DNA of 7,500 nt from an uncultured Oscillospiraceae bacterium (GCA_910577415.1 CAJTLK010000035.1:11174-18673), one strand, 5' to 3'. Positions 1-6,859 are shown, numbered from the stretch's first letter. The notes: generated by a model from the letters alone, not told the origin. Numbers and translations are program-made.

Positions 1-363
1 TTCTACCCGGCTCAGTCCCTCGCCGCTGACCAGGCCCATGAGTGTCACGCGGTGATCGCCGACAGTTTTTGTCTTGTCAATGGTGACGGCCTCATCGCTC
101 TCAAAAGCGGCGGCCAAAGTCTCGTTTCCGGCCCGCTGGGCCACATCCTTAGGGCTGAGCATCATCACCGCTGCAGCGGCGGAGACTACGAACAGAGCGG
201 ACAGAGCGGCGGCAAGCAGAGCGTAACGTTTCTTTTTCATAGATATATACTTCCTTTCAGACGTTTGCCCAGCCTGTTGCCGGAGGGCGCTTATCGTCTT
301 TTCCTGGAAGCGTTCGTCGAAAGGAATGGCGTCAAAGGCGGCACGGTAGTCCTGACGATCCAT
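1..363 (-). CDS. Putative anti-sigma factor, single-pass membrane protein (3' end cut by window edge)
   Basis: The reading frame starts at an ATG (363) and stays open for 121 codons to the window edge, so the C-terminus is missing. Residues 1-41 are hydrophilic and predicted cytoplasmic, with the stretch FDAIPFDERFQEKTISAL (10-27). KKKR (43-46) then precedes a hydrophobic Ala/Leu/Val segment (about 48-69) predicted to span the membrane, and the rest should lie outside the cell. A short cytoplasmic N-terminus, one membrane span and an outer domain, encoded directly after an ECF sigma gene, is the usual plan of a sigma-sequestering anti-sigma factor. The outer part (AAFESDEAVTID..., then VTLMGLVSGEGLS) resembles DUF4179-type proteins from clostridia, but that match is from memory and only moderate. 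The start has an AAGGAGG site 7 nt upstream (371-377), inside the sigma gene's 3' end. The 2-nt gap to the sigma stop suggests translational coupling. An alternative in-frame start with its own ribosome site lies at codon 42. The role is inferred from context and topology, not from a conserved anti-sigma motif. Confidence 0.72.
   Translation of the reverse strand, partial: MDRQDYRAAFDAIPFDERFQEKTISALRQQAGQTSERKYISMKKKRYALLAAALSALFVVSAAAAVMMLSPKDVAQRAGNETLAAAFESDEAVTIDKTKTVGDHRVTLMGLVSGEGLSRVE
238..257 (-). promoter_or_regulatory. Internal ribosome binding site and in-frame ATG (codon 42) in the anti-sigma gene
   Basis: AAAGGAAG (250-257, read on the minus strand) stands 9 nt before an in-frame ATG (238-240) that begins MKKKRYALLAAALSALF. 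Initiation here would give a protein lacking the cytoplasmic 41 residues, with a signal-peptide-like N-terminus. The upstream ATG at 363 has an even better site, so both could be used, or this may be a chance match. Confidence 0.4.
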
Positions 364-365
364 GT

Positions 366-842
366 TCAGTCCTCCTTTAATAGTTTTTTGAGCCGCTCCC
401 GACCACGGGACAGCCGTGTGCCCACAGTGGGGGAGGGCAGGCCGAGCGTTTTGGCGATCTCTTGGATGGAATAGCCCTCGTAATAGTACAGGTGAATGAC
501 GCTGCTGTACTTTTCCGGCAGGGCTTGCACAGCGGAAAGAAGTTCTGAGCTGCCCTCATCCGTGGCCGATAGGGTCTCCGCCTCTTCCAAGGGGAGGTTT
601 TGCCGCTCCCGGCTCCGGCAGATGTCCACCGCCCGGTGGATGGTGGCCCGAATGAGCCATGCTTTCTCATGTTCCCCATCCCGGAAATGGGGCCTGGCGG
701 TGAGCAGACGCAGAAAGACCTCCTGGACGGCATCCTCTGCGTCAGCGGGAGAGGACAGCCGGGTCATGGCGATCCGCAGCAGGGTGTTGCTGTATTCCGC
801 TACGATCCGGCCAATGTATTCATCGGTACCAAACGAACACAT
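366..842 (-). CDS. ECF-type (group IV) RNA polymerase sigma factor, sigma-70 family
   Basis: The 158-residue product has the two-domain build of ECF sigma factors, with no region 1 or 3. Region 2 covers about residues 6-80 and includes the core-binding stretch DAEDAVQEVFLRLL (34-47) and the EKAWLIRATIHRAVD segment (59-73) typical of regions 2.3-2.4. A short acidic linker (about 84-103) follows. Region 4 starts near 104 with ALPEKYSSVIHLYYYEGYS and has the helix-turn-helix IQEIAKTLGLPSPTVGTRLSRGRERLKK (126-153). The frame stays open upstream to a GTG at 869, but the ATG at 842 is preferred: AAAGGAG lies 8 nt before it and the extra nine residues are that leader translated. The protein would direct RNA polymerase to a small regulon when released from its anti-sigma partner, which is probably the gene that follows 2 nt downstream. 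The inducing signal cannot be read from the sequence. The family call is secure; the subgroup is not assigned. Confidence 0.93.
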   Translation of the reverse strand: MCSFGTDEYIGRIVAEYSNTLLRIAMTRLSSPADAEDAVQEVFLRLLTARPHFRDGEHEKAWLIRATIHRAVDICRSRERQNLPLEEAETLSATDEGSSELLSAVQALPEKYSSVIHLYYYEGYSIQEIAKTLGLPSPTVGTRLSRGRERLKKLLKED

Positions 843-864
843 CTCCTCAACTCCTTTCACCTTT

Positions 865-893
865 AACACGATGGAGAGGACTGTATTTTTTCA
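865..893 (-). promoter_or_regulatory. Candidate ECF-type promoter upstream of the sigma gene
   Basis: On the minus strand TGAAAA (888-893) is followed after 17 nt by CGTGTT (865-870). This resembles the TGAAAC-N16-CGT pattern known for Bacillus ECF sigma factors such as SigW, but is one base longer if TGAAAA is taken as the -35 element. It lies just past the dapB terminator, and transcription would start shortly before the ribosome site of the sigma gene. No convincing sigma-A promoter was seen in the same gap. Autoregulation is common in ECF systems, but the match is short and could be chance. Confidence 0.35.
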
Positions 894-897
894 TTGC

Positions 898-931
898 AAA
901 AAAGAAAAAAGCCGCCAAAGTGGCGGCTTTT
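898..931 (-). terminator. Intrinsic terminator of the asd-dapA-dapB operon
   Basis: A perfect 7-bp stem, GCCGCCA (911-917) with TGGCGGC (921-927), closes a 3-nt loop. On the minus strand it is followed by TTTTTTCTTTTTT (898-910). It begins 8 nt after the dapB stop codon and separates the lysine operon from the sigma gene. The other strand has only a short T-run (928-931), and no plus-strand gene ends here, so its role is mainly on the minus strand. Confidence 0.93.
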
Positions 932-935
932 CGTA

Positions 936-1700
936 TTAGATGATCTGATCGACTAAGTCTTTCATGGAGTATAGTCCCGGCGTTTTCACCCCGGCGAGGA
1001 ACCGGGCGGCCCGAAGAGCGCCGGAGGCGAAGACTTCCCGGCTCATGGCAGAGTGCTTCAGCTCAATGACCTCATCCCGCCCCGCGAAAATGACCTCATG
1101 GTCGCCTACAATGTTGCCGCCCCGCACGGAGGAGATGCCGATCTCTTTAAAATCCCGCGGCTTGCGAACGCTTTGTCGCTGATAGATATACTCCGGCTCA
1201 TAGGGCAGAGCCTCTGAGGCGGCCTGGGCCAGCATAAGGGCGGTCCCGCTGGGAGCGTCTACCTTGCGGCGGTGGTGCCGTTCTATGATCTCCACGTCAA
1301 AGTCGCTTCCCAGCGCGGCGGCGGCCTTACTGACAAGCTCGGTGAGGACGTTGATACCCAGAGACATATTGCCGGAGCGGAAAATGGGGACCTTCCGGGC
1401 GGTGTCGTCAATGGTGGCAAGCTGCTTCGGGGAGTAGCCGGTGGTGGCCAGTACCAGCGGAATATGCCGGACGGCGCCCAGCTCCAAAAGGGCGGGGAGA
1501 GCGGCGGGAGAAGAAAAGTCGATAAGGGCGTCGGCCTGGCCCTGGAAAGCGGCGGGGGAGGAGTAGACGGGGAAGTCCTCCCGCTCCTGGCCCAACAGAT
1601 CGAAGCCCGCCGCCACCTCTACATCGCCGCTCTCGCGGCAAATTTGTGCTACCACTTGCCCCATGTGGCCGTTGCACCCGGAAATCAGTATCTTCAGCAT
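936..1700 (-). CDS. dapB: 4-hydroxy-tetrahydrodipicolinate reductase DapB
   Basis: This cytoplasmic enzyme uses NAD(P)H to reduce 4-hydroxy-tetrahydrodipicolinate to tetrahydrodipicolinate, the step after DapA in diaminopimelate and lysine synthesis. At 254 residues it has normal length for the family. The N-terminal Rossmann fold carries the dinucleotide-binding GCNGHMG (8-14). LATTGY (84-89) and RSGNMSLGINVL (108-119) are conserved cofactor and hinge segments. The signature ERHHRRKVDAPSGTA (140-154) holds the catalytic His/Lys pair (His142 or His143, and Lys146) and the substrate-binding DAPSGT loop. SVRGGNIVGDHEV (191-203) is the second conserved block. The ATG has AAAGGA 8 nt upstream. 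It is the last gene of the operon, 19 nt after dapA, and ends 8 nt before a terminator. All key residues expected for the family are present. Confidence 0.98.
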   Translation of the reverse strand: MLKILISGCNGHMGQVVAQICRESGDVEVAAGFDLLGQEREDFPVYSSPAAFQGQADALIDFSSPAALPALLELGAVRHIPLVLATTGYSPKQLATIDDTARKVPIFRSGNMSLGINVLTELVSKAAAALGSDFDVEIIERHHRRKVDAPSGTALMLAQAASEALPYEPEYIYQRQSVRKPRDFKEIGISSVRGGNIVGDHEVIFAGRDEVIELKHSAMSREVFASGALRAARFLAGVKTPGLYSMKDLVDQII

Positions 1701-1719
1701 GATGTGAGTCCTTTCCGCT

Positions 1720-2607
1720 TTAGAGCAGACCCATGCGCTCCATAGACGAGCGCAGAAGTTCCAAATGCTCCGCCGTCATGTCGCACAACGGCAGCCGCAG
1801 TCCGCCCACATTCTTTCCGGCCAGGTTGAGGGCGGTCTTGATGGGGATGGGGTTGACATCCACAAAGAGAGCGTCGATAAAGTCCATGTACTCGATCTGG
1901 AGCCTGGAGGCGGCGGCAAAGTCGTTTTCCAGGCACAGATGGCTCATCTTGACCATCACCTCAGGAACAATGTTGGAGGCTACAGAGATGACGCCCTTTG
2001 CTCCCAGGCTCATCATAGGGACTACCTGGTCGTCGTTGCCCGACCAGATAAAGAAGTCCTCGCCACAGAGGAAGCGGGTGTGGGCCAACAGGGAAAAGTT
2101 TCCACTGGCCTCCTTGACGCCGTTGATCTTGGGATTTTGAGAGAGGGTCTTGTAGGTTTCCGCGGTAAAGCTGACCCCGGTGCGTGAGGGGACATTGTAG
2201 AGGATGATAGGCAGCTCTACCCGATCCGCAATGTACTCGTAATGCTTGATAAGACCCAGCTGTGTGGCCTTATTGTAATAAGGAGTCACATGGAGCAGGG
2301 CGTCGGCCCCGGAGTCCTGGGCATGCTGGGAAAGATAAACGGCAGCGGAGGTATCGTTGCTGCCGGCTCCGGCAATGACCTTTACCCGGTGCGCTACCTT
2401 TTTCACACAGTACTCCACCACAGCAATATGTTCCCGAATGGACATGGTGGCGCTCTCTCCAGTGGTGCCGCAAACGCAGATGGCGTCCACGCCGGAGGCG
2501 ATCTGTTCTTCGATCAAGTGGCCGAAAGCCTCATAGTTTACCGCGCCGCTTTCATCAAAGGGGGTGACGATGGCGGTACAGGCGCCGCTAAATACAGGTT
2601 CCCGCAT
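1720..2607 (-). CDS. dapA: 4-hydroxy-tetrahydrodipicolinate synthase DapA
   Basis: The enzyme condenses pyruvate with aspartate semialdehyde, committing carbon to the lysine/diaminopimelate branch. The 295-residue product is a complete TIM-barrel aldolase of the DHDPS/NAL family. Lys165 in GVKEASG forms the Schiff base with pyruvate. GTTGE (47-51) supplies Thr48, and Tyr111 and Tyr137 complete the proton-relay triad. Arg142 in YNVPSRTG binds the substrate carboxylate. These sit four positions after the E. coli residues (Thr44, Tyr107, Tyr133, Arg138, Lys161), which argues for a true DapA rather than another family member, as does its place between asd and dapB. The start at 2607 is preferred over an ATG three codons earlier (2616), because that ATG overlaps the AAAGGA site while 2607 sits 8 nt after it. 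Lysine feedback inhibition cannot be judged reliably from sequence. Confidence 0.97.
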   Translation of the reverse strand: MREPVFSGACTAIVTPFDESGAVNYEAFGHLIEEQIASGVDAICVCGTTGESATMSIREHIAVVEYCVKKVAHRVKVIAGAGSNDTSAAVYLSQHAQDSGADALLHVTPYYNKATQLGLIKHYEYIADRVELPIILYNVPSRTGVSFTAETYKTLSQNPKINGVKEASGNFSLLAHTRFLCGEDFFIWSGNDDQVVPMMSLGAKGVISVASNIVPEVMVKMSHLCLENDFAAASRLQIEYMDFIDALFVDVNPIPIKTALNLAGKNVGGLRLPLCDMTAEHLELLRSSMERMGLL

Positions 2608-2631
2608 AGATAACATCCTTTCCAGGTAAGG

Positions 2632-3714
2632 TTAATCCATATAGCCCTTGGCGCAGAGCAGCTCCGCCAGCTCCACCGCACCGCCCGCAGCGCCCCGGAG
2701 GGTGTTGTGGCTCAGGCAGACAAATTTGTAGTCGAACTGGGTATCCGGGCGAAGGCGGCCAATGGAAATAGCCATACCCTTCTCCAGGTCCCGCTCCGTC
2801 CGGGTCTGAGGACGGTCAGGTTCTTCAAAATAGTGGAAGAACTGCTTGGGAGCCATGGGGAGCTTGAGACGCTGAGGCTCACCCTGAAAATTGGCCCAGA
2901 TATCCTTCATTTCCTCCATGGAGGGTTTGCTCTTAAAAGTGACGAAGACCGCGGCGGTGTGGCCATTGGTCACAGGTACCCGGAGGCACTGGGCGGTGAT
3001 AGCGGGCTTGTCGGCGTTAACGATGACGCCGTTTTCCACCCGCCCCCAGACCTTCAGCGGCTCCTGCTCGCTCTTTTCCTCCTCGCCGCCGATATAGGGA
3101 ATGATGTTGTCTACCATTTCAGGCCAGTTTTCAAAGGTCTTTCCCGCGCCGGAGATGGCTTGGTAGGTGCAGGCTACGATCTTCTCCAGTCCAAACTTCT
3201 CCCGGAAGGGGGAGAGGGCAGGGGCGTAGCTCTGGATGGAGCAGTTGGACTTGACGGCGATAAAGCCCCGCTTGGTGCCCAGTCGCTTGCGCTGGGAGGG
3301 AATGACCTCCAGATGCTCCGGGTTCAGCTCTGGGATCACCATGGGCACATCAGGGGTCCAGCGGTGGGCGGAGTTGTTGGAGACCACCGGGCACTCATGT
3401 TTGGCGTAAGCCTCCTCCAGTGCTTTGATCTCCTCTTTTTTCATATCTACGGCAGAGAAAACAAAATCTACCTGCGAGGCGATCATTTCCTTGTCCGCCT
3501 CAGCGTCCAGAACGGTCATGCCCTTGACAGACTCAGGCATGGGGATGTCCAGCTTCCAACGGCCCTCCACAGCCTCACCGTAGGTCTTCCCGGCGCTGCG
3601 GGCGCTGGCCGCCAAGGCAGTAAGCTGGAACCAGGGATGACCGCAGGTAAGGGTAATGAACCGCTGGCCCACCATACCAGTGCAGCCGATGATACCGACC
3701 TTGTATTTGTTCAT
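2632..3714 (-). CDS. asd: Aspartate-semialdehyde dehydrogenase, archaeal/fungal type
   Basis: Asd reduces aspartyl-4-phosphate with NADPH to aspartate semialdehyde, the branch point to lysine, threonine and methionine. The 360-residue protein starts with a Rossmann fold whose loop is GCTGMVGQRF (10-19). The nucleophile is Cys158 in VKSNCSIQ, followed by the conserved AISGAG (186-191). Arg245 in LRVPVTNGH and His252 are the expected substrate-binding Arg and catalytic His. The early HPWFQLTALAAS motif, the length and the C-terminal LSHNTLRGAAGGAVELAELL place it in the subfamily first described from archaea and yeast, which is also found in many clostridia and differs from the E. coli-type enzyme. 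The frame is open for 39 codons further upstream, but those would translate the promoter region. The ATG at 3714 has GGAGGT 8 nt before it. It is the first gene of the operon, with a 24-nt gap to dapA. Confidence 0.97.
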   Translation of the reverse strand: MNKYKVGIIGCTGMVGQRFITLTCGHPWFQLTALAASARSAGKTYGEAVEGRWKLDIPMPESVKGMTVLDAEADKEMIASQVDFVFSAVDMKKEEIKALEEAYAKHECPVVSNNSAHRWTPDVPMVIPELNPEHLEVIPSQRKRLGTKRGFIAVKSNCSIQSYAPALSPFREKFGLEKIVACTYQAISGAGKTFENWPEMVDNIIPYIGGEEEKSEQEPLKVWGRVENGVIVNADKPAITAQCLRVPVTNGHTAAVFVTFKSKPSMEEMKDIWANFQGEPQRLKLPMAPKQFFHYFEEPDRPQTRTERDLEKGMAISIGRLRPDTQFDYKFVCLSHNTLRGAAGGAVELAELLCAKGYMD

Positions 3715-3771
3715 AGTGATCGACCTCCATACACTTCTATGATATGTGGAAAAAAGGAAAAAATCAGTGGC

Positions 3772-3800
3772 TTTACCAATGGACGATTTTGTATTATAAT
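3772..3800 (+). promoter_or_regulatory. Candidate sigma-A promoter for the SpoIID/queA/tgt operon
   Basis: TTTACC (3772-3777), 17 nt, then a perfect TATAAT (3795-3800). Transcription should begin near 3807, giving an untranslated leader of about 90 nt before the ATG at 3901. The -35 box matches TTGACA at four of six positions. It overlaps the candidate asd promoter on the other strand. Confidence 0.6.
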
Positions 3801-3821
3801 GTAAAATAAATATTTCGACAC
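3793..3821 (-). promoter_or_regulatory. Candidate sigma-A promoter for asd-dapA-dapB
   Basis: On the minus strand a perfect TATAAT (3793-3798) is the other half of the palindrome ATTATAAT (3793-3800). The -35 position is poor: GTGTCG at 17-nt spacing (3816-3821), or TGTCGA at 16. That would fit a promoter needing an activator or a chance mirror image of the plus-strand box. Initiation near 3786 would leave a leader of about 70 nt, too short for a lysine riboswitch, and none was recognised. Confidence 0.42.
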
Positions 3822-3838
3822 CGTGATGCAAAGTGTCG
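3816..3838. repeat. Inverted repeat CGACAC-N11-GTGTCG between the divergent operons
   Basis: CGACAC (3816-3821) and GTGTCG (3833-3838) are perfect 6-bp arms around an 11-nt centre, so arm centres are 17 nt apart. It overlaps the -35 position of the candidate asd promoter and lies in the leader of the plus-strand transcript. It could be an operator for a dimeric regulator or a weak RNA hairpin. The regulator, if any, is unknown. Confidence 0.45.
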
Positions 3839-3900
3839 TTTCGATACTATCATAAATGAGCCGCCGGTGTCAATCAACACATCTACCAAAGGAGCGCAAA

Positions 3901-5790
3901 ATGAAACAGAAAACCATTACTATTTTATGCGCTCTTGCGCTGATAGCCGGTGGCCTTGGGCATGCCTACGCTACGGAGGACGACGAGCCGATGCTGCCTG
4001 TTGGGGTGGAGCAGGTGAGCGGCACGGAAAATGCCCTTTCTCCCGTGTCATCGGTAGAAACAGAGTCACCTTTTGAAAATGATGAACCGCAACTTCCGGC
4101 AGAGGCGACGGAACCAAATGTTGCGCCGCAGCCTGTGGAAACACCTCTGCCGGAGGCGGAACAGCCGCCGGAGATGTCGGAGCCTACTGGGGAAGTCGTT
4201 CATGTGGGCCTTGTCTATGGCGAGCAAGCGCTGGCGGGAGCCAACTTAGCTAACGACGTGGGCAGCGGCTACCGCTTCGGCTATACCGATGAGACCCGGA
4301 AATTTTGGCAGGTAGGCTATACCTCAGAGTCCGCTCTTTCGGTGGTCAAGACCCAGAATGTCTACTATGGCTATAATTATGGCGGAAGCGGTTCCTCCCT
4401 GGTCACTTATTCCGACGCCATTACCTCTGATGTTTTGGTGGGTTGCTGGCACATACAGCTCCCTGGGACCTACGCCACATTTGAGCAGGCGCAGACACAG
4501 GCGTGGGATGTGGGAGGTTTTCCAGCGTGGATCAACGGGGAATACCAGGTGCGTTTTGGCTCCTATGCCGCTCAGGAGGAGGCCCAGGCCATGGCCGAGC
4601 AGTTGGGCGGCACGGCGGTGGGCACCAGCGCCTACGGCGTTTCGGTGGTCAAAACCAAAACCAATACCATACTATTCCAATTTGACGGGGGAGAACAGAA
4701 TTCCCTTACTGTGAAGCCGGGAACAGACGATACGAAGAAGACAGTCACATACTTTAAGGGCGCTCGCTATTATGGTTCCTTCCAGTTCCGGCGCTTGGGC
4801 GGCGGCAATATGACCATTACCAACTATCTGCCCATGAACGACTACCTGAGCTGCGTCATTTCCCAGGAAATGAGCGCCAGTTGGCCCCTGGAGGCCCTGA
4901 AGGCCCAGGCGGTCACAGCCCGGACTTACTATGAGCGGAGCGTAGGTAAGCATAAGGAGTACGGTTTTGACGTCTGCTCCACCACCAACTGCCAGGCCTA
5001 TCCCGGCATGTCCCGAACTACCCAGCGTACCGATCAGGCGGTGGCGGAGACAGACGGCCTGCGGGTCTGGTATGACGGAAAGCTGGCAGAGACCTACTAC
5101 TTTGCCTCAGACGGCGGCGGTACAGAGGACGTGAAGAATGTGTGGGGAGGGAAGAACTATCCCTATCTCTGCGGTGTCATCGATCCCTATGAGGAGACCA
5201 TCGCGGAAAAGATCCCCTATTGGGACTATCAGAAGACCTTTACCTCCGCGGAGCTCAATGCCCTTGTTCAGCCATACATTCAAGAGAATGCCGGCAACTG
5301 CGCCGATATTGTGGACTTTCAGGTCACAGGGCTTTCCCCTACAGGGAATGTAAAGTCTATTGCGTTTACAGATTCAAACGGAAAGGTATGGCCTTTTACC
5401 ATGACCGGCGCCAATAGATTTAGGGGGCTATTGGGTCTGCAATCCATCCGTTATACCGTTACGAAAACAGGGGCGAATGTGGCCGGCGTCTATTATCTGG
5501 ACGACGGCGGCACCCTTTCCACCATGAATGGCGTTTATGTCATTGGCGGAGACAAGAAGAAGGCGAAACTGGACAAAAATCCTTATATCATTACCTCTGC
5601 CGGTATTGAATTTCTCCAGTCGTCCACCTCAGAGACGGCGGTGGATGACGAGGTCATTTATACCATCACCAGCCGGGGCTACGGCCACAATGTGGGTATG
5701 AGCCAGTGGGGAGCTTATGCCATGGCCCAACAGGGGATGACCTTTGAGGATATTTTGACCTTCTACTATCCCGGTGTGGAAATTTACTGA
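3901..5790 (+). CDS. Secreted SpoIID/LytB-domain protein with SPOR-like region
   Basis: The 629-residue product has a signal peptide (MKQK, then hydrophobic to about 20, likely cut after AYA at 24). A Pro/Glu-rich, acidic low-complexity linker follows (about 26-98), then a middle region with a SPOR-like segment (about 182-251, including YQVRFGSYAAQEEAQAMAEQLGG). The SpoIID/LytB domain begins near 305. EMSASWPLEALKAQAVTARTYY (323-344) holds Glu323, equivalent by motif to the catalytic glutamate of the SpoIID lytic transglycosylase. ASDGGGTEDVKNVWGGKNYPYL (402-423) and the C-terminal SRGYGHNVGMSQWGA (591-605) are further hallmarks. It is predicted to act on peptidoglycan at the outer face of the membrane, with the SPOR-like part perhaps binding glycan strands. 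It is far longer than sporulation SpoIID (about 340 residues), so a general wall role is as likely as an engulfment role. The ATG at 3901 has AAAGGAG 6 nt upstream; an in-frame ATG at 3856 lacks one. Confidence 0.9.
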   Translation: MKQKTITILCALALIAGGLGHAYATEDDEPMLPVGVEQVSGTENALSPVSSVETESPFENDEPQLPAEATEPNVAPQPVETPLPEAEQPPEMSEPTGEVVHVGLVYGEQALAGANLANDVGSGYRFGYTDETRKFWQVGYTSESALSVVKTQNVYYGYNYGGSGSSLVTYSDAITSDVLVGCWHIQLPGTYATFEQAQTQAWDVGGFPAWINGEYQVRFGSYAAQEEAQAMAEQLGGTAVGTSAYGVSVVKTKTNTILFQFDGGEQNSLTVKPGTDDTKKTVTYFKGARYYGSFQFRRLGGGNMTITNYLPMNDYLSCVISQEMSASWPLEALKAQAVTARTYYERSVGKHKEYGFDVCSTTNCQAYPGMSRTTQRTDQAVAETDGLRVWYDGKLAETYYFASDGGGTEDVKNVWGGKNYPYLCGVIDPYEETIAEKIPYWDYQKTFTSAELNALVQPYIQENAGNCADIVDFQVTGLSPTGNVKSIAFTDSNGKVWPFTMTGANRFRGLLGLQSIRYTVTKTGANVAGVYYLDDGGTLSTMNGVYVIGGDKKKAKLDKNPYIITSAGIEFLQSSTSETAVDDEVIYTITSRGYGHNVGMSQWGAYAMAQQGMTFEDILTFYYPGVEIY

Positions 5791-5817
5791 TTTGACAGGA
5801 AAGTAGGAACATTTTGA

Positions 5818-6846
5818 ATGAAGACCTCTGATTTTTACTATGATCTGCCCCCAGAGCTGATCGCCCAAACACCGCTGGAGCGGCGGGACGGCTCCCGGTT
5901 GATGCTGCTAAACAAGGAGAACGGAGACATCGAGCACCGCCACTTTTATGATCTGCCCCAGTATCTCCATCCGGGAGATTGTCTGGTCCTCAACGATTCC
6001 CGGGTGCTGCCCGCCCGGCTGCTGGGGCGGCGGGACCCTTCTGGTGGCGCGGTGGAGGTGTTGCTGCTGGTAGACAAAGGAGATAAGAAGTGGGAGTGCC
6101 TGGTGCGCCCGGGCCGGAAGCTCCACCCCGGTCAGAAGGTGAGCTTTGGAGACGGAAGTCTGCTGACAGCGGAGATCCTGGAGGAACTTCCCGGCGGCAA
6201 CCGCATCGTGAAGTTCGATCATGAAGGTATTTTTCTTGAGGTTTTGGAGCGGCTGGGGAAAATGCCCTTGCCGCCTTATATCAAGACTGAGCTGAACGAC
6301 CCGGAACGGTATCAGACCGTCTATTCCCGGGCGGTGGGTTCCGCCGCGGCACCCACCGCAGGGCTTCACTTTACTGGGGAGCTTCTCACTCAAGTTGAGG
6401 CAATGGGCGTAAAGGTGTGCTATGTCACGCTCCATGTGGGGTTGGGGACCTTTCGCCCGGTGAAGGAGGACGACCCCACCGAGCACGAGATGCACTCGGA
6501 ATATTGCATGATCTCCGCCGAGACCGCCCGGACCATAAATGAAACCAAAAAGACCGGGGGACGGGTCGTCTGCGTGGGAACCACCTCTTGTCGAACCCTT
6601 GAGAGCTGGGCGGCGGGGGATGGAACGCTGAAGGAGAGTGCCGGGTGGACCAATATATATATCTATCCCGGTTATAGATTCAAGGTGCTGGATGCGCTGG
6701 TGACAAATTTCCATCTACCCGAATCTACCCTTATCATGCTGGTCTCCGCCCTGGCGGGACGGGAAAATGTGCTCAGGGCCTATGCCGAGGCGGTAAAGGA
6801 AAAATACCGCTTTTTCTCCTTTGGCGACGCCATGTTTATATCGTGA
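5818..6846 (+). CDS. queA: tRNA preQ1(34) S-adenosylmethionine ribosyltransferase-isomerase QueA
   Basis: QueA moves and isomerises the ribosyl group of S-adenosylmethionine onto preQ1 at the wobble position of GUN-anticodon tRNAs, giving epoxyqueuosine. It acts after Tgt, whose gene lies downstream. The 342 residues match the usual family length and conserved blocks occur in order: FYYDLPPELIAQTPLERRD near the start (6-24), LVLNDSRVLPARLLGRR (56-72), LVRPGRKLHPGQ (95-106), MPLPPYIK (149-156), YQTVYSRAVGSAAAPTAGLHFT (165-186), VTLHVGLGTFRPV (203-215), VGTTSCRTLES (253-263) and DALVTNFHLPESTLIMLVSALAG (292-314). The ATG has AGGAA 8 nt upstream and follows the SpoIID-type gene after 27 nt with no terminator between. 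No residue seems to be missing. Expression probably comes from the promoter before the SpoIID-type gene. Confidence 0.98.
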   Translation: MKTSDFYYDLPPELIAQTPLERRDGSRLMLLNKENGDIEHRHFYDLPQYLHPGDCLVLNDSRVLPARLLGRRDPSGGAVEVLLLVDKGDKKWECLVRPGRKLHPGQKVSFGDGSLLTAEILEELPGGNRIVKFDHEGIFLEVLERLGKMPLPPYIKTELNDPERYQTVYSRAVGSAAAPTAGLHFTGELLTQVEAMGVKVCYVTLHVGLGTFRPVKEDDPTEHEMHSEYCMISAETARTINETKKTGGRVVCVGTTSCRTLESWAAGDGTLKESAGWTNIYIYPGYRFKVLDALVTNFHLPESTLIMLVSALAGRENVLRAYAEAVKEKYRFFSFGDAMFIS

Positions 6847-6859
6847 GGAGGCACGGTTT

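Noticed and set aside
843..869. GTG start nine codons upstream for the sigma factor
   Set aside because: Those codons contain the AAAGGAG ribosome site of the better-placed ATG at 842.
905..931. Terminator hairpin acting on the plus strand
   Set aside because: The plus-strand T-run is only four bases and no plus-strand gene ends upstream of it.
1272..2613. Several plus-strand open frames opposite dapB and dapA
   Set aside because: They overlap two fully supported enzymes and have no convincing domains.
3715..3792. Lysine riboswitch or T-box ahead of asd
   Set aside because: The leader is only about 70 nt and shows no L-box or T-box conserved segments. Only a trivial 3-bp TGG/CCA pairing was found.
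2707..3804. Long plus-strand open frame (365 codons) opposite asd
   Set aside because: It is antisense to a gene with complete catalytic motifs. The translation is Gly/Leu/His-rich with no recognisable domain, as expected for the complement of GC-rich coding DNA.
3715..3831. 39-codon N-terminal extension of asd
   Set aside because: It would translate the candidate promoter and leader. The ATG at 3714 has a strong ribosome site and begins exactly at the Rossmann-fold strand.
3856..3900. Upstream in-frame ATG for the SpoIID/LytB protein
   Set aside because: It has no ribosome site and would put 15 hydrophilic residues in front of a normal signal peptide.
5908..6714. Minus-strand open frame (268 codons) opposite queA
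   Set aside because: It lies wholly inside queA, whose motifs are intact along its full length, and its product resembles no family.
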